From Caldilineaceae bacterium (GTDB lineage Bacteria > Chloroflexota > Anaerolineae > Caldilineales > Caldilineaceae), in assembly GCA_026645575.1 (NCBI GenBank), contig JAPKMW010000126.1, positions 1 through 28,186 of the forward strand: 28,186 bases of DNA. The letters run 5' to 3'. Position numbers and translations under genes: made by a program. This document shows, in pieces, positions 6,833 through 14,483 of this stretch; within the stretch, counting starts at the first letter, position 1; the number at the start of each line of letters is the position of its first letter. Under the pieces are notes generated by a model, which made no database searches, had not been told where the DNA came from, and saw only the letters and a program-made list of their open reading frames with translations.

Positions 6833-8008
6833 ATGACTGTAGCTAGGCGTTCGTTGTTACTCGGCTGCACGCTTTTGGGCTTGGTCGCCTGCATCCGTCC
6901 GCCAGCCAATCCACCGACCTTCTTTGCCCCAGCCCCCGGCTCGCCCATCGCTGTTGCACCAGGCGCAGAAACCGTTGCCATTGGCGATGTAACCAACGAC
7001 GGCAAGCCTGACTTGGCGGTAGCCGGCAGCAGCGGCATCACCGTGCTGATCGGTCAGGGCGACGGTCAATTTCGTCTACTACCGGCCAGTCCACACGGCC
7101 TACCGGAAAACCCCACCGAGATGGCGCTGGGCGATGTTGATGGTGACGGCAACCTGGATCTGGCGCTGGCGACTCATGACAGCTATGCCGTTGTTCTCCT
7201 CCACGGCGACGGGCAAGGCGGCTTTACCCAGGCGCCCAACTCACCCATCGCCATGAAAGCGGGCGCCCACCCGCACACCCACGGTCTGGCGCTTGGCGAC
7301 CTCAACGGCGATGACAAGCTCGACCTGGTCACCGTCACTAGCGATCCTGACAACGCTATTGCCGTTGCACTTGGTGATGGGCAGGGCGGCTTTATCCAAG
7401 CGCCTAACTCCCCCTTCACCGTCGGCCCCAGTCCCTACCCCTTTACCCTGGCCGATCTCAACACGGATGGCCACCTTGACATCGTGGCGACCAATACGGC
7501 GACCGGCCCCAACCGCAGCCAACAGTTGACCGCCAGCCGCATCCTGACCCATTTATTTGGCGACGGTGCGGGAAATTTCCAGCTCAGGCGAACTCCCTTG
7601 CAAACCGCATCTCCCTGGTTCGTAGCCGTTGGCGATTTGAACGGCGACGCAATGCCAGACATCGTGGCAACCCATCACGATCAACGCGCCCTGACCGTGT
7701 TACTCGGCGACGGCCAAGGCAGCTTCACCGAAAGCGCCGCTTCGCCTTTCGACCTCGGCTCTGTCGCCTGGTATCTGGTGCTCGTCGATGTAAACCGGGA
7801 TGGCAACGTCGATGTTGTCGGCGCGGCCGGCGATACTATCCCGATCTTGCTAGGCGACGGCCGGGGCGCTTTTGCACCGGCGGCATCTCTTGCCACTGCC
7901 GACAGCGCCTGGCGCCTCGCCGTCGGTGACATGAACGGCGATGGCAAACCAGATCTGGTGACAAGTGACTTTGAACGTAATACCGTCTCAATCTTTCTAG
8001 GTCAGTGA
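6833..8008 (+). CDS. FG-GAP/VCBS repeat lipoprotein (seven-bladed propeller)
   Basis: A 391-residue exported lipoprotein: basic start MTVARR, hydrophobic core, lipobox LVAC with Cys20. The rest holds seven repeats with a Dx(D/N)xDG calcium loop, for example DVTNDGKPDLAVA, DVDGDGNLDLALA, DLNGDDKLDLVTV and DMNGDGKPDLVTS, each followed by a VLLGDGQG-like strand. Seven repeats predict a closed integrin-alpha-like propeller. Such surface proteins usually bind partners or matrix and no enzyme motif is seen. A GGGGAGAA site precedes the ATG. Its end overlaps the convergent hydrolase gene by 12 bp. Repeats 4 to 6 are more diverged (DLNTDG, DLNGDA, DVNRDG). Confidence 0.88.
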   Translation: MTVARRSLLLGCTLLGLVACIRPPANPPTFFAPAPGSPIAVAPGAETVAIGDVTNDGKPDLAVAGSSGITVLIGQGDGQFRLLPASPHGLPENPTEMALGDVDGDGNLDLALATHDSYAVVLLHGDGQGGFTQAPNSPIAMKAGAHPHTHGLALGDLNGDDKLDLVTVTSDPDNAIAVALGDGQGGFIQAPNSPFTVGPSPYPFTLADLNTDGHLDIVATNTATGPNRSQQLTASRILTHLFGDGAGNFQLRRTPLQTASPWFVAVGDLNGDAMPDIVATHHDQRALTVLLGDGQGSFTESAASPFDLGSVAWYLVLVDVNRDGNVDVVGAAGDTIPILLGDGRGAFAPAASLATADSAWRLAVGDMNGDGKPDLVTSDFERNTVSIFLGQ

Positions 8009-8866
8009 ATATGCTGCTTCGGCAAGCTGCTGCAGGAGTTTGGCGAGTTCACGCGGCATCGTCATCATCGCCTGGTGGCCGGTGGCTAACTCGTGATAGC
8101 GCCAGCTTGGATCCTGCTTAACCAGGGCGGCAAATTGACCAAACGAACCACTGGGTGGATTGGTGCAGGCGATGAAGCTGCGGGGCAATCCGCTCGCTGC
8201 CGGCGCCGCCAACTGGATCGGTTGCGCAAAAGTGCCATAGGGCTGGTTGACCAGACGCGGGGTGGCCCAAGCCAGGTCGCTTTCATCAGTGACCCCCAAC
8301 GCGGTCAGTGGGATTGGCGCCACATACCCACTTTGACGCCCAGCCTCAATAATCGCCTGACGGCGCTCCACGGGCAGCAGATAATCCACCACCCGTTTGC
8401 CCGCTTCGGGGATAAAGGCATCGAGATAGACCAGACTGTGGAGCCTGGCGCGCGCTCGCTCGGCCACGGCGCTGATCACAAAACCGGCATAGCTGTGCCC
8501 AACCAACACCACGTCCTGTAAGTCTTCCATGTCGAGAAACGCCGCCAGATCCTGGCTGTGCATTTCCAAATCGATGGTAGGCTGACTAAGGTGCGCTCGA
8601 TCCCCCAGCCCAGTCAACGTTGGCGTGTAGACTCGATGACCAGCCGCACTGAGGAGGGGTGTGACTTTCTGCCAACACCAGCCCCCTTGCCAGCCGCCGG
8701 CTACCAACACGATTGGGCGGCGGGGCGTACTACCTTCGGGCGCGGCGCCTTGCACAGCCACACAACTGCTGGCAACCGCCCCCAGCGTGAGCAAGCCCAG
8801 TGCAGACAGCAGGCGGCGGCGTGCTGCACTGGGCGTCTTTGCGATCATCTCTCGCTTTGTCATCAT
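7997..8866 (-). CDS. Alpha/beta hydrolase lipoprotein (salicylate esterase-like)
   Basis: A 289-residue alpha/beta-fold hydrolase. The nucleophile elbow GHSYAG places Ser125, the conserved YLDAFIP follows the next strand, and TGHQAMMTMP gives the catalytic His264. This set is typical of the plant HNL/salicylate methylesterase-like bacterial group acting on small esters or lactones. The N-terminus has ARRRLLSALG and a hydrophobic segment ending in ASSC (Cys35), so it is probably a lipoprotein, perhaps Tat-exported. The start at 8866 follows AAGGAG; the 33-codon upstream extension in frame was rejected. It is the last gene of a minus-strand run and sits 22 bp after the methyltransferase gene. 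Confidence 0.8.
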   Translation of the reverse strand: MMTKREMIAKTPSAARRRLLSALGLLTLGAVASSCVAVQGAAPEGSTPRRPIVLVAGGWQGGWCWQKVTPLLSAAGHRVYTPTLTGLGDRAHLSQPTIDLEMHSQDLAAFLDMEDLQDVVLVGHSYAGFVISAVAERARARLHSLVYLDAFIPEAGKRVVDYLLPVERRQAIIEAGRQSGYVAPIPLTALGVTDESDLAWATPRLVNQPYGTFAQPIQLAAPAASGLPRSFIACTNPPSGSFGQFAALVKQDPSWRYHELATGHQAMMTMPRELAKLLQQLAEAAYSLT

Positions 8867-8888
8867 GAAGCTCCTTGTTTCTGCTTGT

Positions 8889-9698
8889 TCAAGCACATCG
8901 CCCCCACACCTGAAAGATGCGCGGCAAACTGACCAAGGTGTCCGGTCGCGCCTCAAAGGCGGCAATTTCCGTCACCAAACTCTCGAACTCACTGGTGGTC
9001 GCTAGCCCTTCTGCCAATATTGCATCAGCGACGCGGTGTAAGGTGAGCGACATCATCGTCTTGCCTTTGCCCTGTAGAAAGACCGGCTGCACCAGATTGA
9101 CGCCGACTTCCCGCAACCCGGCGGCCTGGAACAACCCCGGCAGCTTGGGACCGATCTCCGGGTCGCCCCCTTTGCGGCGAGTAGCGGTGCTGTAAAGATG
9201 GGCGCCCGCCTCAAACAGGGGAAAGGCCGGATAACAGAAGCGCCCATTCATCTCCACATCCTCGGCAATGAGAATGCCGCCCGGTTTGAGCATCTGCACC
9301 AACTTGCGCAACGCCCGCGCCGGGTCGGGCAGATGGGTGAGCAAGAAGCGCACATAGACCCGGTCAAAGCATGGCTCCGGTTCCAAATCATAGACATTGG
9401 CCACCCGAAAGCGCACCTGCTCTAGTCCCGCGGCCTCAGCATCTGCCGCGGCGAGACGGACGATCTCGGCATCAAAATCAAGGCCGACGACCCGCCCCCG
9501 TGGCCCTACCAGATGCGCCAGCAGCCGGGTCACATCACCGCCGCCGCTGCCTACATCCAGGCAATCCATGCCTGGTGCAATCCCAACACGCTCGAACAAG
9601 GCGAGCGTGGTCGGCTCCAGCGTTTGGGAAAGCACGCTTAGACGCGCCTTGCCGGCCTGACCGCCTTCAATCACATAAGGGTGATTCTGTATTGACAT
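8889..9698 (-). CDS. Class I SAM-dependent methyltransferase
   Basis: A 269-residue Rossmann-fold methyltransferase. Motif I is LDVGSGGGD (47-55), the ribose-binding acid follows in VGLDFD, then VYVRFLLTHLPDPARAL and LKPGGILIAEDVE complete the fold. The acceptor is not deducible; small-molecule methylation is likely given the neighbours. The start at 9698 is preceded by AGGGGAAGA. An in-frame ATG at 9731 would overlap the preceding gene and lacks a good site. It is 23 bp downstream of the SnoaL-like gene and 22 bp upstream of the hydrolase, so the three are likely co-transcribed. Confidence 0.85.
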   Translation of the reverse strand: MSIQNHPYVIEGGQAGKARLSVLSQTLEPTTLALFERVGIAPGMDCLDVGSGGGDVTRLLAHLVGPRGRVVGLDFDAEIVRLAAADAEAAGLEQVRFRVANVYDLEPEPCFDRVYVRFLLTHLPDPARALRKLVQMLKPGGILIAEDVEMNGRFCYPAFPLFEAGAHLYSTATRRKGGDPEIGPKLPGLFQAAGLREVGVNLVQPVFLQGKGKTMMSLTLHRVADAILAEGLATTSEFESLVTEIAAFEARPDTLVSLPRIFQVWGRCA

Positions 9699-9721
9699 GA
9701 CTCTTCCCCTTTTCGCCCAGG

Positions 9722-10117
9722 CTACTTCCATGCCATCCCCTGCTCACTCGGCACAATCGCCCCGCCGATCTGCTGGAGCAGGCTAAAGAAGTCGGGCAGC
9801 GCCCAGTGTTCGACAATCTTGCCGTCGACGATGCGATCCAGCTCGATCACCATAAAGCTGACCGACTTGCCGGTGGCGGGGATGCCGAGAAACTCTTTCT
9901 GGTGCGTGGCGCGCACGGTGACAACGGTGGTGATCATGTCGCCGGCCACGATCTCCTGTTCCATCGTGGTCTGCATATCGGGAAAGGCAGCGTGCAACAT
10001 CGGTACACTTTCCCTGGTTTCGTAGAGGCCGGGATGCGCTTCGAGCGCTGCCCAGTCGCCGCTATCGATGGCCTGCATGACTTGGCGCATAATGGTTTTG
10101 TTAGTTTTGGTGTTCAT
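9722..10117 (-). CDS. SnoaL-like ester cyclase/polyketide-cyclase family protein
   Basis: A 131-residue protein of the SnoaL/NTF2-like fold. Diagnostic stretches are LHAAFPDMQTTMEQEIVAGD, THQKEFLGIPATGKSV and LDRIVDGKIVEHWALPD, which includes the His-Trp pair of this family. Members are cyclases, hydratases or orphan small-ligand proteins, so the reaction is not assigned. GGAGAA lies about 8 bp before the ATG. It is the first of three tightly packed genes and is separated from the upstream cytochrome gene by about 150 bp with two hairpins, so it may be transcribed separately. Confidence 0.85.
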   Translation of the reverse strand: MNTKTNKTIMRQVMQAIDSGDWAALEAHPGLYETRESVPMLHAAFPDMQTTMEQEIVAGDMITTVVTVRATHQKEFLGIPATGKSVSFMVIELDRIVDGKIVEHWALPDFFSLLQQIGGAIVPSEQGMAWK

Positions 10118-10140
10118 TCGCTTGTTCTCCGTTTTACGTT

Positions 10141-10177
10141 TACGGCTAAGGATTGACGAGTCAATTACTTAGCCGTA
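10141..10177. repeat. Nested inverted repeat
   Basis: TACGGCTAAG (10141-10150) is inverted at 10168-10177, and inside it ATTGAC/GTCAAT forms a second short stem. It lies just upstream of the SnoaL-like gene and next to another hairpin. It could be part of the terminator of the cytochrome gene or an operator for the SnoaL-like gene. Confidence 0.5.
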
Positions 10178-10179
10178 GA

Positions 10180-10228
10180 GATACAGAGATTGAGAGATTG
10201 AGTATCTGAATCTCTCAATCTCTGTATC
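10180..10228 (-). terminator. Perfect 20-bp hairpin after the di-haem cytochrome gene
   Basis: The arm at 10180-10199 (starts GATACAGAGATTG, ends GAGATT) pairs without mismatch with 10209-10228 around a 9-nt loop. It is 42 bp past the stop of the minus-strand cytochrome gene. There is no U-run, so a terminator role rests on position and stability. Confidence 0.6.
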
Positions 10229-10269
10229 CCCACTTTATACAAATTGTTTACTTGTCACTCCTAACGAAT

Positions 10270-11229
10270 TCAATTACCCTCTGTCGGCAGTGCCGGCAGC
10301 GAGCGCAGATAACGGTAGATTGCGCCCAACTCGTCGTCGGTTTGTTGGGCCAGCACCCACCAGGGCATGGCGCTGTTGATGGCGGTGCCGTCGGGCCGCA
10401 ACCCCGTGCGCAAGGTGTTGATAAATTCGGCTTCCGACCACTGACCGATGTTGCCGCCGGGCGTGAGATTGCGGCTTGGTGGCGCGCCCGGTTCCGTCGG
10501 CGCCGCCCCGGCCAATCGCACTCCATGACATTCCGCGCAAGCGCCAATGCTGACGAGATATTTGCCATAGTCCACGGCGCGACCGGCCGGCGGTGCGGCG
10601 ACAATCGGCGCTGAGGCATCGACCGTCTCGGCGGGCAAAGAATATTCGCCAAGTAAGAGCAACAGCCGCCCTAATAACCGCAAGCTCGACGGCTGCTGCT
10701 CGTGATCCACCGGCGCAACACTCTGAATGTAAGCGATGATCGCACCCAGATCTTCATTGCTCAGGTTGGCATAATGTTTGGATGGCATAAAGAGCAGCGG
10801 CTTGCCGTCGGGGCGTACACCATAGCGAATGGCCCGCACCCAGTCGGCGTCGCTGTATTGATCGCCCACCCCGCCGGCGCCACGCGTGAGATTGCTCGAC
10901 ACAAGCAGGAACGGCGGTGCATCGGCAAATGTGTGACCGGAGAGATCGGCGCCGTGACAGTCGGTGCAACCGGTGACGGCAGTGGCGAGATGTTGGCCAC
11001 GAGCGATGCTGGCCGTATCGGTTGGAATGGGTGGCGGCTGTACGGCGATGTCATAGCGCCGATTCAGCCGCACTTGGCTCCCGACGTAAATCACCGCCAC
11101 CGCCACAAGCAGCACACCGACCAATCCCCCCAGGGTGAATAAGCTTATGCGGACGATTCGTTGTGATCGCGTCGGCCCAGCCGGGCGGCGCGCCGCTTCC
11201 GCAGCGTGAGTAAGGGGTTGCGTTGCCAT
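10270..11229 (-). CDS. Membrane-anchored di-haem cytochrome c
   Basis: A 319-residue protein with one N-terminal membrane helix (about 28-49) and two class I cytochrome c domains outside the membrane. Haem sites are CTDCH (88-92) and CAECH (231-235); probable axial Met ligands are in LLFMPSKH (Met148) and NSAMPW (Met288). Such di- and tri-haem proteins are electron acceptors of alcohol, aldehyde and sugar dehydrogenases. AAGGAG lies 7 bp before the ATG. It follows the acetoacetate-decarboxylase-like gene by 11 bp, so the two are one transcript. No dehydrogenase is adjacent; possible partners in the window are the GMC flavoprotein and the PQQ-type enzyme. Confidence 0.88.
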   Translation of the reverse strand: MATQPLTHAAEAARRPAGPTRSQRIVRISLFTLGGLVGVLLVAVAVIYVGSQVRLNRRYDIAVQPPPIPTDTASIARGQHLATAVTGCTDCHGADLSGHTFADAPPFLLVSSNLTRGAGGVGDQYSDADWVRAIRYGVRPDGKPLLFMPSKHYANLSNEDLGAIIAYIQSVAPVDHEQQPSSLRLLGRLLLLLGEYSLPAETVDASAPIVAAPPAGRAVDYGKYLVSIGACAECHGVRLAGAAPTEPGAPPSRNLTPGGNIGQWSEAEFINTLRTGLRPDGTAINSAMPWWVLAQQTDDELGAIYRYLRSLPALPTEGN

Positions 11230-11240
11230 CGGTTTGCTCC

Positions 11241-11972
11241 TTATGCCGCAAGAACACTGACGGTGGTGCGCGCCTGTGGAAAGGTGTTGAAGCGTTGCAG
11301 GAAGGCAAAGTTCAACGTTTCCCCGCCAATAAGGTGGCCCAGTGGATTGGAGGCACGGGTGGTCAAGGTCAACTCGGCGTCACTAAAGGTCGCCGCCGGC
11401 ACCACGGAATTGAGCTTGAGCAGACGGTTCCCCGCCTTGCCCCACCAGTTGCCGTTGAAGGTGACGGGCTGATTCGGTTCGCGAATGGCTCCGGCCAGGA
11501 GCAACGGCGGTTGCCCCGGCGCCGGTACGGTGAGACGGGCTGAACCGGCTTTACCGCCCAGGGTCACGTCATATTCAATGGTCGGCACATGCTGGCTGTC
11601 CAGCCCCGCGTTTTTCAGGGCGCGCGCCAGGGTGAGATGGGTGGTATAGTGCCAGAGCGTAAAGATGTTGATCTCGCCGGTGCCGTCCGGCGGGGCGACG
11701 ATCAGCCCAACCTGTACGAATGCACCAGGGGTTGGCACGGCGCCGGTGACGGCAATGCCCTGGCACTCGGCGGCCAGCACTACCAGCGGTGTGACTGGCT
11801 CGCCGTTGTTCGCCAGCTTGAAGGGGGGCGGCAACAGTGGCTGCGCCCGCTCGGTGCTGACCAACCCAATGCCGACATTCTCCACGCCATCGGTCAAGGC
11901 GATGGTGAAGTCTACCGGCGGCAGGATGCTTTCTTGTGCGACGGGTGCAATTGTGTCAAGTGCGGTTGTCAT
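11241..11972 (-). CDS. Acetoacetate-decarboxylase-like beta-barrel protein
   Basis: A 243-residue protein without signal peptide. It resembles the acetoacetate decarboxylase fold in order of elements: VSTERAQPLLPPPFKL at the entrance, a central VQVGLIVAPP strand with GEINIFTLWHY, and GHLIGGETLNFAFLQ near the end. The fold assignment is tentative and I cannot place the Schiff-base Lys with confidence, so decarboxylase activity should not be assumed. The start follows AAAGGAGAT. It is followed closely by the di-haem cytochrome gene and preceded by the ABM-like gene at 66 bp. Confidence 0.5.
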   Translation of the reverse strand: MTTALDTIAPVAQESILPPVDFTIALTDGVENVGIGLVSTERAQPLLPPPFKLANNGEPVTPLVVLAAECQGIAVTGAVPTPGAFVQVGLIVAPPDGTGEINIFTLWHYTTHLTLARALKNAGLDSQHVPTIEYDVTLGGKAGSARLTVPAPGQPPLLLAGAIREPNQPVTFNGNWWGKAGNRLLKLNSVVPAATFSDAELTLTTRASNPLGHLIGGETLNFAFLQRFNTFPQARTTVSVLAA

Positions 11973-12038
11973 TTTCGATCTCCTTTGATAATGCGATTCA
12001 TCAATCTTTCGGCCTGAATCGTTCTCATTTGCCTTACT

Positions 12039-12308
12039 TCATTTATGCACCAGGCTATACAGTTCCTGCATCGTGCGCTTGGGCTTGACGCCGGGCGGTA
12101 GGTTTGGTGCGATGTGTTTAGCGAAAAATTCAGTCGCCGCTGCTTTGGACTCCCAGACTTCAATGCTCTGCCAGCCCCCTTCCGCGGGGTAGGCCGCGTG
12201 CATGATGAAGCCGGGCGCCTGCTTGAGCAGCGGCTCGACCATTGCCAACACACCGTCGTAGCCCTCTTGGGTTTGGTTAGGCACATCGGCCATAATCAGA
12301 ATTGTCAT
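12039..12308 (-). CDS. ABM-like dimeric alpha-beta barrel protein
   Basis: An 89-residue protein with the antibiotic-biosynthesis-monooxygenase layout: ILIMADVPNQTQEGYDGVL, a PGFIMHAAYP strand, then WQSIEVWESKAAATEFFAKH, the family's typical last strand and helix. Members are heme-degrading or quinone-forming oxygenases, or simply ligand-binding dimers, so the role is open. The start at 12308 was chosen because AAAGGAAG lies just upstream; an ATG nine codons earlier is less well placed. It is the first gene of the minus-strand run and has a perfect direct repeat (CACAATACTG twice) 25-48 bp upstream. Confidence 0.75.
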   Translation of the reverse strand: MTILIMADVPNQTQEGYDGVLAMVEPLLKQAPGFIMHAAYPAEGGWQSIEVWESKAAATEFFAKHIAPNLPPGVKPKRTMQELYSLVHK

Positions 12309-12332
12309 GAGAAACTTCCTTTCAACAATAAC

Positions 12333-12356
12333 CACAATACTGAAAGCACAATACTG
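12333..12356. promoter_or_regulatory. Perfect 10-bp direct repeat before the ABM-like gene
   Basis: CACAATACTG occurs at 12333-12342 and 12347-12356 (period 14 bp), reading CAGTATTGTG twice on the transcribed strand. It is 25-48 bp upstream of the ATG at 12308, where a promoter is expected. No clear -35/-10 pair was found. It may be a regulator site. Confidence 0.4.
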
Positions 12357-12681
12357 ACTCTTTGGACGGCTAATCGAGCCGTGTACTTGCTGCTGGCTGC
12401 GTCTTTGAGTTGCACTGGTTGCCCTGATCGCGCCAGAGGCGCAAAGGCAGGGACCAAAGATGGTGCAATACGCGGTGCAGGACTACGACATGGGTCGCAC
12501 TGACCGCCGTCGGCGTTCTCTTCTCGGTGTCGTACCTGGGCATTTGCGCGTGATCCGCATCAAGCCGATCAACGGCCAGCCGCAGCATGAAATGTTTTTG
12601 GAAAGACATGAGCCTCTTCTCCACTTCTTCCTTGTCGCTTTGCCTTGCGTGCGATCAATAAATTTGGGGAAAACAGTGCGG

Positions 12682-12720
12682 TTGAGAAAGCTGGTTTCTG
12701 CCAGAAACCAGCTTTCTCAA
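12682..12720 (-). terminator. Perfect 18-bp hairpin, 3-nt loop
   Basis: The arm TTGAGAAAGCTGGTTTCT (12682-12699) pairs with 12703-12720 around GCC. It is 18 bp past the stop of the tandem-repeat gene and is almost certainly its terminator, although the following U-content is modest. Confidence 0.7.
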
Positions 12721-12738
12721 AAGTAACTGGTCAAACCA

Positions 12739-13938
12739 CTAGTAGGTGTTGATCAGTTTCAACCGCCAGCCCTGCGGCCAGAGTTCGTCATACTTTTTGC
12801 GATAGTCGGCATAGGCCGACTCATAGACCTGAATTTCGCCAGCAGTGCTGGGGCGCCAGACCGCGCTATAGCGGGTTTGCCCGTTGACCACAAAGGTGTT
12901 GAGGATGTGCAGCCGCCAGCCCTGCTTCCACAGTTCGTCATACTTCTTGCGGTAATCGGCATAGGCCCATTCATAGACCTGGATTTCGCCCGATGTGCTG
13001 GGACGCCAGACGGCGGTGTAACGCACCTGGCCGTTGACCACAAAGGTGTTGAGAATATGCAGCCGCCAGCCCTGGTTCCACAGTTCATCGTATTTCTTGC
13101 GGTAGTCGGCATAGGCCCATTCGTAGACTTGAATCTCACCCGACGTGCTGGGGCGCCAGACGGCGATATAGCGCACCTGTCCATTGACTACCACATTGTT
13201 CAGGATATGCAAGCGCCAACCCTGGTTCCAGAGTTCATCGTACTTCTTGCGGAAGTCAGTGTAGCTCCATTCATAGACCTGGATTTCGCTGGAAGTGCTG
13301 GGGCGCCAAACGGCGGTATAGCGCACCTCGTTGTTGACCACGCGATTTTCCAGCAGATGCAGCCGCCAGCCCTGGTTCCAGAGGGCGTCATATTGTTTGC
13401 GATAGTCGGCGTAGGACCAGTCATAGACCTGGATCTCGCCGCCGCCGCCCTGTTGCCAGGCTGCCGTGACCGTCAGCTTGCCGTCGTTGCCGGTCAGGGG
13501 TGAACCGATGGTGCCCGTGTTAGCGCAGCGAATGTCAAAGACAAAGTCATAGGCAAAGTCTTTTGAAGAGGGGGCCGCGCTACGGAACGTTTGCCCTTCG
13601 GTCCAGTTGGTCTTGGGCGTAATGGTGTAGGTGGCGGTCGGCAGCGCATCATTGGCCGAACTGTCGTCAATTTCGACGCCGGAGACTTCCACATGCAGAC
13701 TTTCTTGAATAGCGTTGAGATCAACCACGAACGACCGATTGACGGTTAAAACGCTGCCATCGCGCACGCCATCGAAGCGTTGGGCCGCGCCTTGTCCGGC
13801 GACCGTAAAGCGCAGATCCCACTCGGCGGAGCTACCGGGTTCGCCGCCGATGCCGGTGCCAAAGATCGAACCATAACTTTCGGATTTGTGAACGATCACT
13901 TTTTGAATCGTTACCAGGGCTTGATTACAGGTTGCCAT
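12739..13938 (-). CDS. Protein with five 50-residue tandem repeats (BTRD1-like)
   Basis: A 399-residue protein in two parts. Residues 1-167 form a unique beta-rich domain, with no signal peptide (starts MATCNQALVT) and with segments such as LTVNRSFVVDLNAI. Residues 168-399 hold four complete 50-residue repeats and a 32-residue fifth. The repeat consensus begins EIQVYEWAYADYRKKYDELW, followed by QGWRLHILN, VVNG and RYTAVWRPST. The Trp/Tyr/Gly pattern resembles the bacterial tandem repeat domain BTRD1 (Pfam PF17660), whose function is unsettled; the match is from memory. The start follows AAAGGAAAC. No enzymatic motif is apparent. It is probably a binding or structural protein; location is unclear. 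Confidence 0.7.
   Translation of the reverse strand: MATCNQALVTIQKVIVHKSESYGSIFGTGIGGEPGSSAEWDLRFTVAGQGAAQRFDGVRDGSVLTVNRSFVVDLNAIQESLHVEVSGVEIDDSSANDALPTATYTITPKTNWTEGQTFRSAAPSSKDFAYDFVFDIRCANTGTIGSPLTGNDGKLTVTAAWQQGGGGEIQVYDWSYADYRKQYDALWNQGWRLHLLENRVVNNEVRYTAVWRPSTSSEIQVYEWSYTDFRKKYDELWNQGWRLHILNNVVVNGQVRYIAVWRPSTSGEIQVYEWAYADYRKKYDELWNQGWRLHILNTFVVNGQVRYTAVWRPSTSGEIQVYEWAYADYRKKYDELWKQGWRLHILNTFVVNGQTRYSAVWRPSTAGEIQVYESAYADYRKKYDELWPQGWRLKLINTY
12742..13437 (-). repeat. 150-bp in-frame tandem repeats (4.6 copies)
   Basis: On the minus strand the units are 13437-13288, 13287-13138, 13137-12988, 12987-12838 and a partial 12837-12742. Period is exactly 50 codons. Units 3 and 4 differ at only about three residues in the protein and the DNA is also very similar, suggesting recent duplication or gene conversion. 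The first unit is the most diverged. Confidence 0.9.
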
Positions 13939-14107
13939 TGTTTGTTTCCTTTGTTGATAGAGTTTGGGTAGACTGACGATGGACGACTAGGGTTAGAATG
14001 AAACACGCGCCATGCTATCGACTCGCAGCACTGACTCCTGTGCAAAGGCATTGTTGTAGACGTTGCGAATCTTTTCGATTGAGATAGCCTTGCATAACAA
14101 TACCTGT

Positions 14108-14365
14108 TCATCGCTTCTGCTTGGCGCCTCGACGCTGGCTATGTCCAGCATCCTCGGTTGCCGTCGCTGGGTTGGGCGGTGTGTCTGTTACGCGATCGCC
14201 GGCGGCCTGTTGCAGAAAGGTGAGCAAGTCGGTCAAGGTGTGGAAGCGCCAGCGCAGACCGTTCTGGATCTGCTCGATTTCGCTGCACCACTGGCATTCT
14301 TGTCCATTCGTCGCTTGTTGATGCCAGATGCGGATCACAAACGATTCATACGCTTCGTGCGCCAT
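14108..14365 (-). CDS. Small conserved-looking protein of unknown function
   Basis: An 85-residue protein. Its first 52 residues look folded: HEAYESFVIRIWHQQ, then IQNGLRWRFHTLTDLLTFLQ, a pattern I associate with short uncharacterised Chloroflexota proteins. The remainder is hydrophilic, rich in Pro, Thr and Arg, and probably disordered. The start at 14365 has GGAG 8 bp upstream; the frame is open for 99 codons further but that part has no such signal. A cluster of TGTYGAY repeats at 11-12-bp spacing lies 75-120 bp upstream, next to a possible -10 (TATGCT, 14428-14423), so it may be regulated by the adjacent BTAD protein. Function unknown. Confidence 0.6.
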   Translation of the reverse strand: MAHEAYESFVIRIWHQQATNGQECQWCSEIEQIQNGLRWRFHTLTDLLTFLQQAAGDRVTDTPPNPATATEDAGHSQRRGAKQKR

Positions 14366-14422
14366 GGTTGCTGCTCCATCCGTTCGGCGATTCACACCCA
14401 CCTTGCTTTGCTTGCTGTGGAC

Positions 14423-14483
14423 AGCATAACAGGGGCGAGTCGACAAACAATCGACACCGCTGTCGACAAAGCTATCAACAAAC
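14423..14483 (-). promoter_or_regulatory. Phased TGTYGAY repeats and possible promoter
   Basis: On the minus strand TGTTGAT (14480-14474), TGTCGAC (14468-14462), TGTCGAT (14456-14450) and TGTCGAC (14445-14439) follow at 12, 12 and 11 bp. A possible -10, TATGCT (14428-14423), begins 10 bp after the last one. A further copy in the opposite orientation lies at 14505-14511. The arrangement resembles SARP/BTAD operators, in which heptamers with about 11-bp period stand just before the -10. Confidence 0.5.

Larger units (their letters stand above)
12309..12738. other. 430-bp intergenic region with direct repeat and terminator
   Basis: It contains the direct repeat upstream of the ABM-like gene (12333-12356) and the terminator of the tandem-repeat gene (12682-12720). 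A minus-strand frame at 12370-12609 (79 codons, ATG after GGAGAAGAGG) exists, but its product resembles nothing I recognise and is rich in Arg, His and Leu as expected of chance frames in GC-rich DNA; I do not call it a gene. Confidence 0.4.

Noticed and set aside
12370..12609. 79-codon minus-strand frame with a purine-rich site upstream
   Set aside because: Composition looks like a chance frame and no family pattern is visible; noted only within the intergenic entry.
12742..13437. Regular repeats as a possible CRISPR-like array
   Set aside because: The 150-bp units are contiguous, in frame and encode one coherent protein repeat; there are no spacers and no cas genes.
13950..13960. TTTGTTGATAG resembling a copy of the repeats at 14474-14484
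   Set aside because: It overlaps the complement of the ribosome-binding site of the tandem-repeat gene and stands alone, so it is likely chance.
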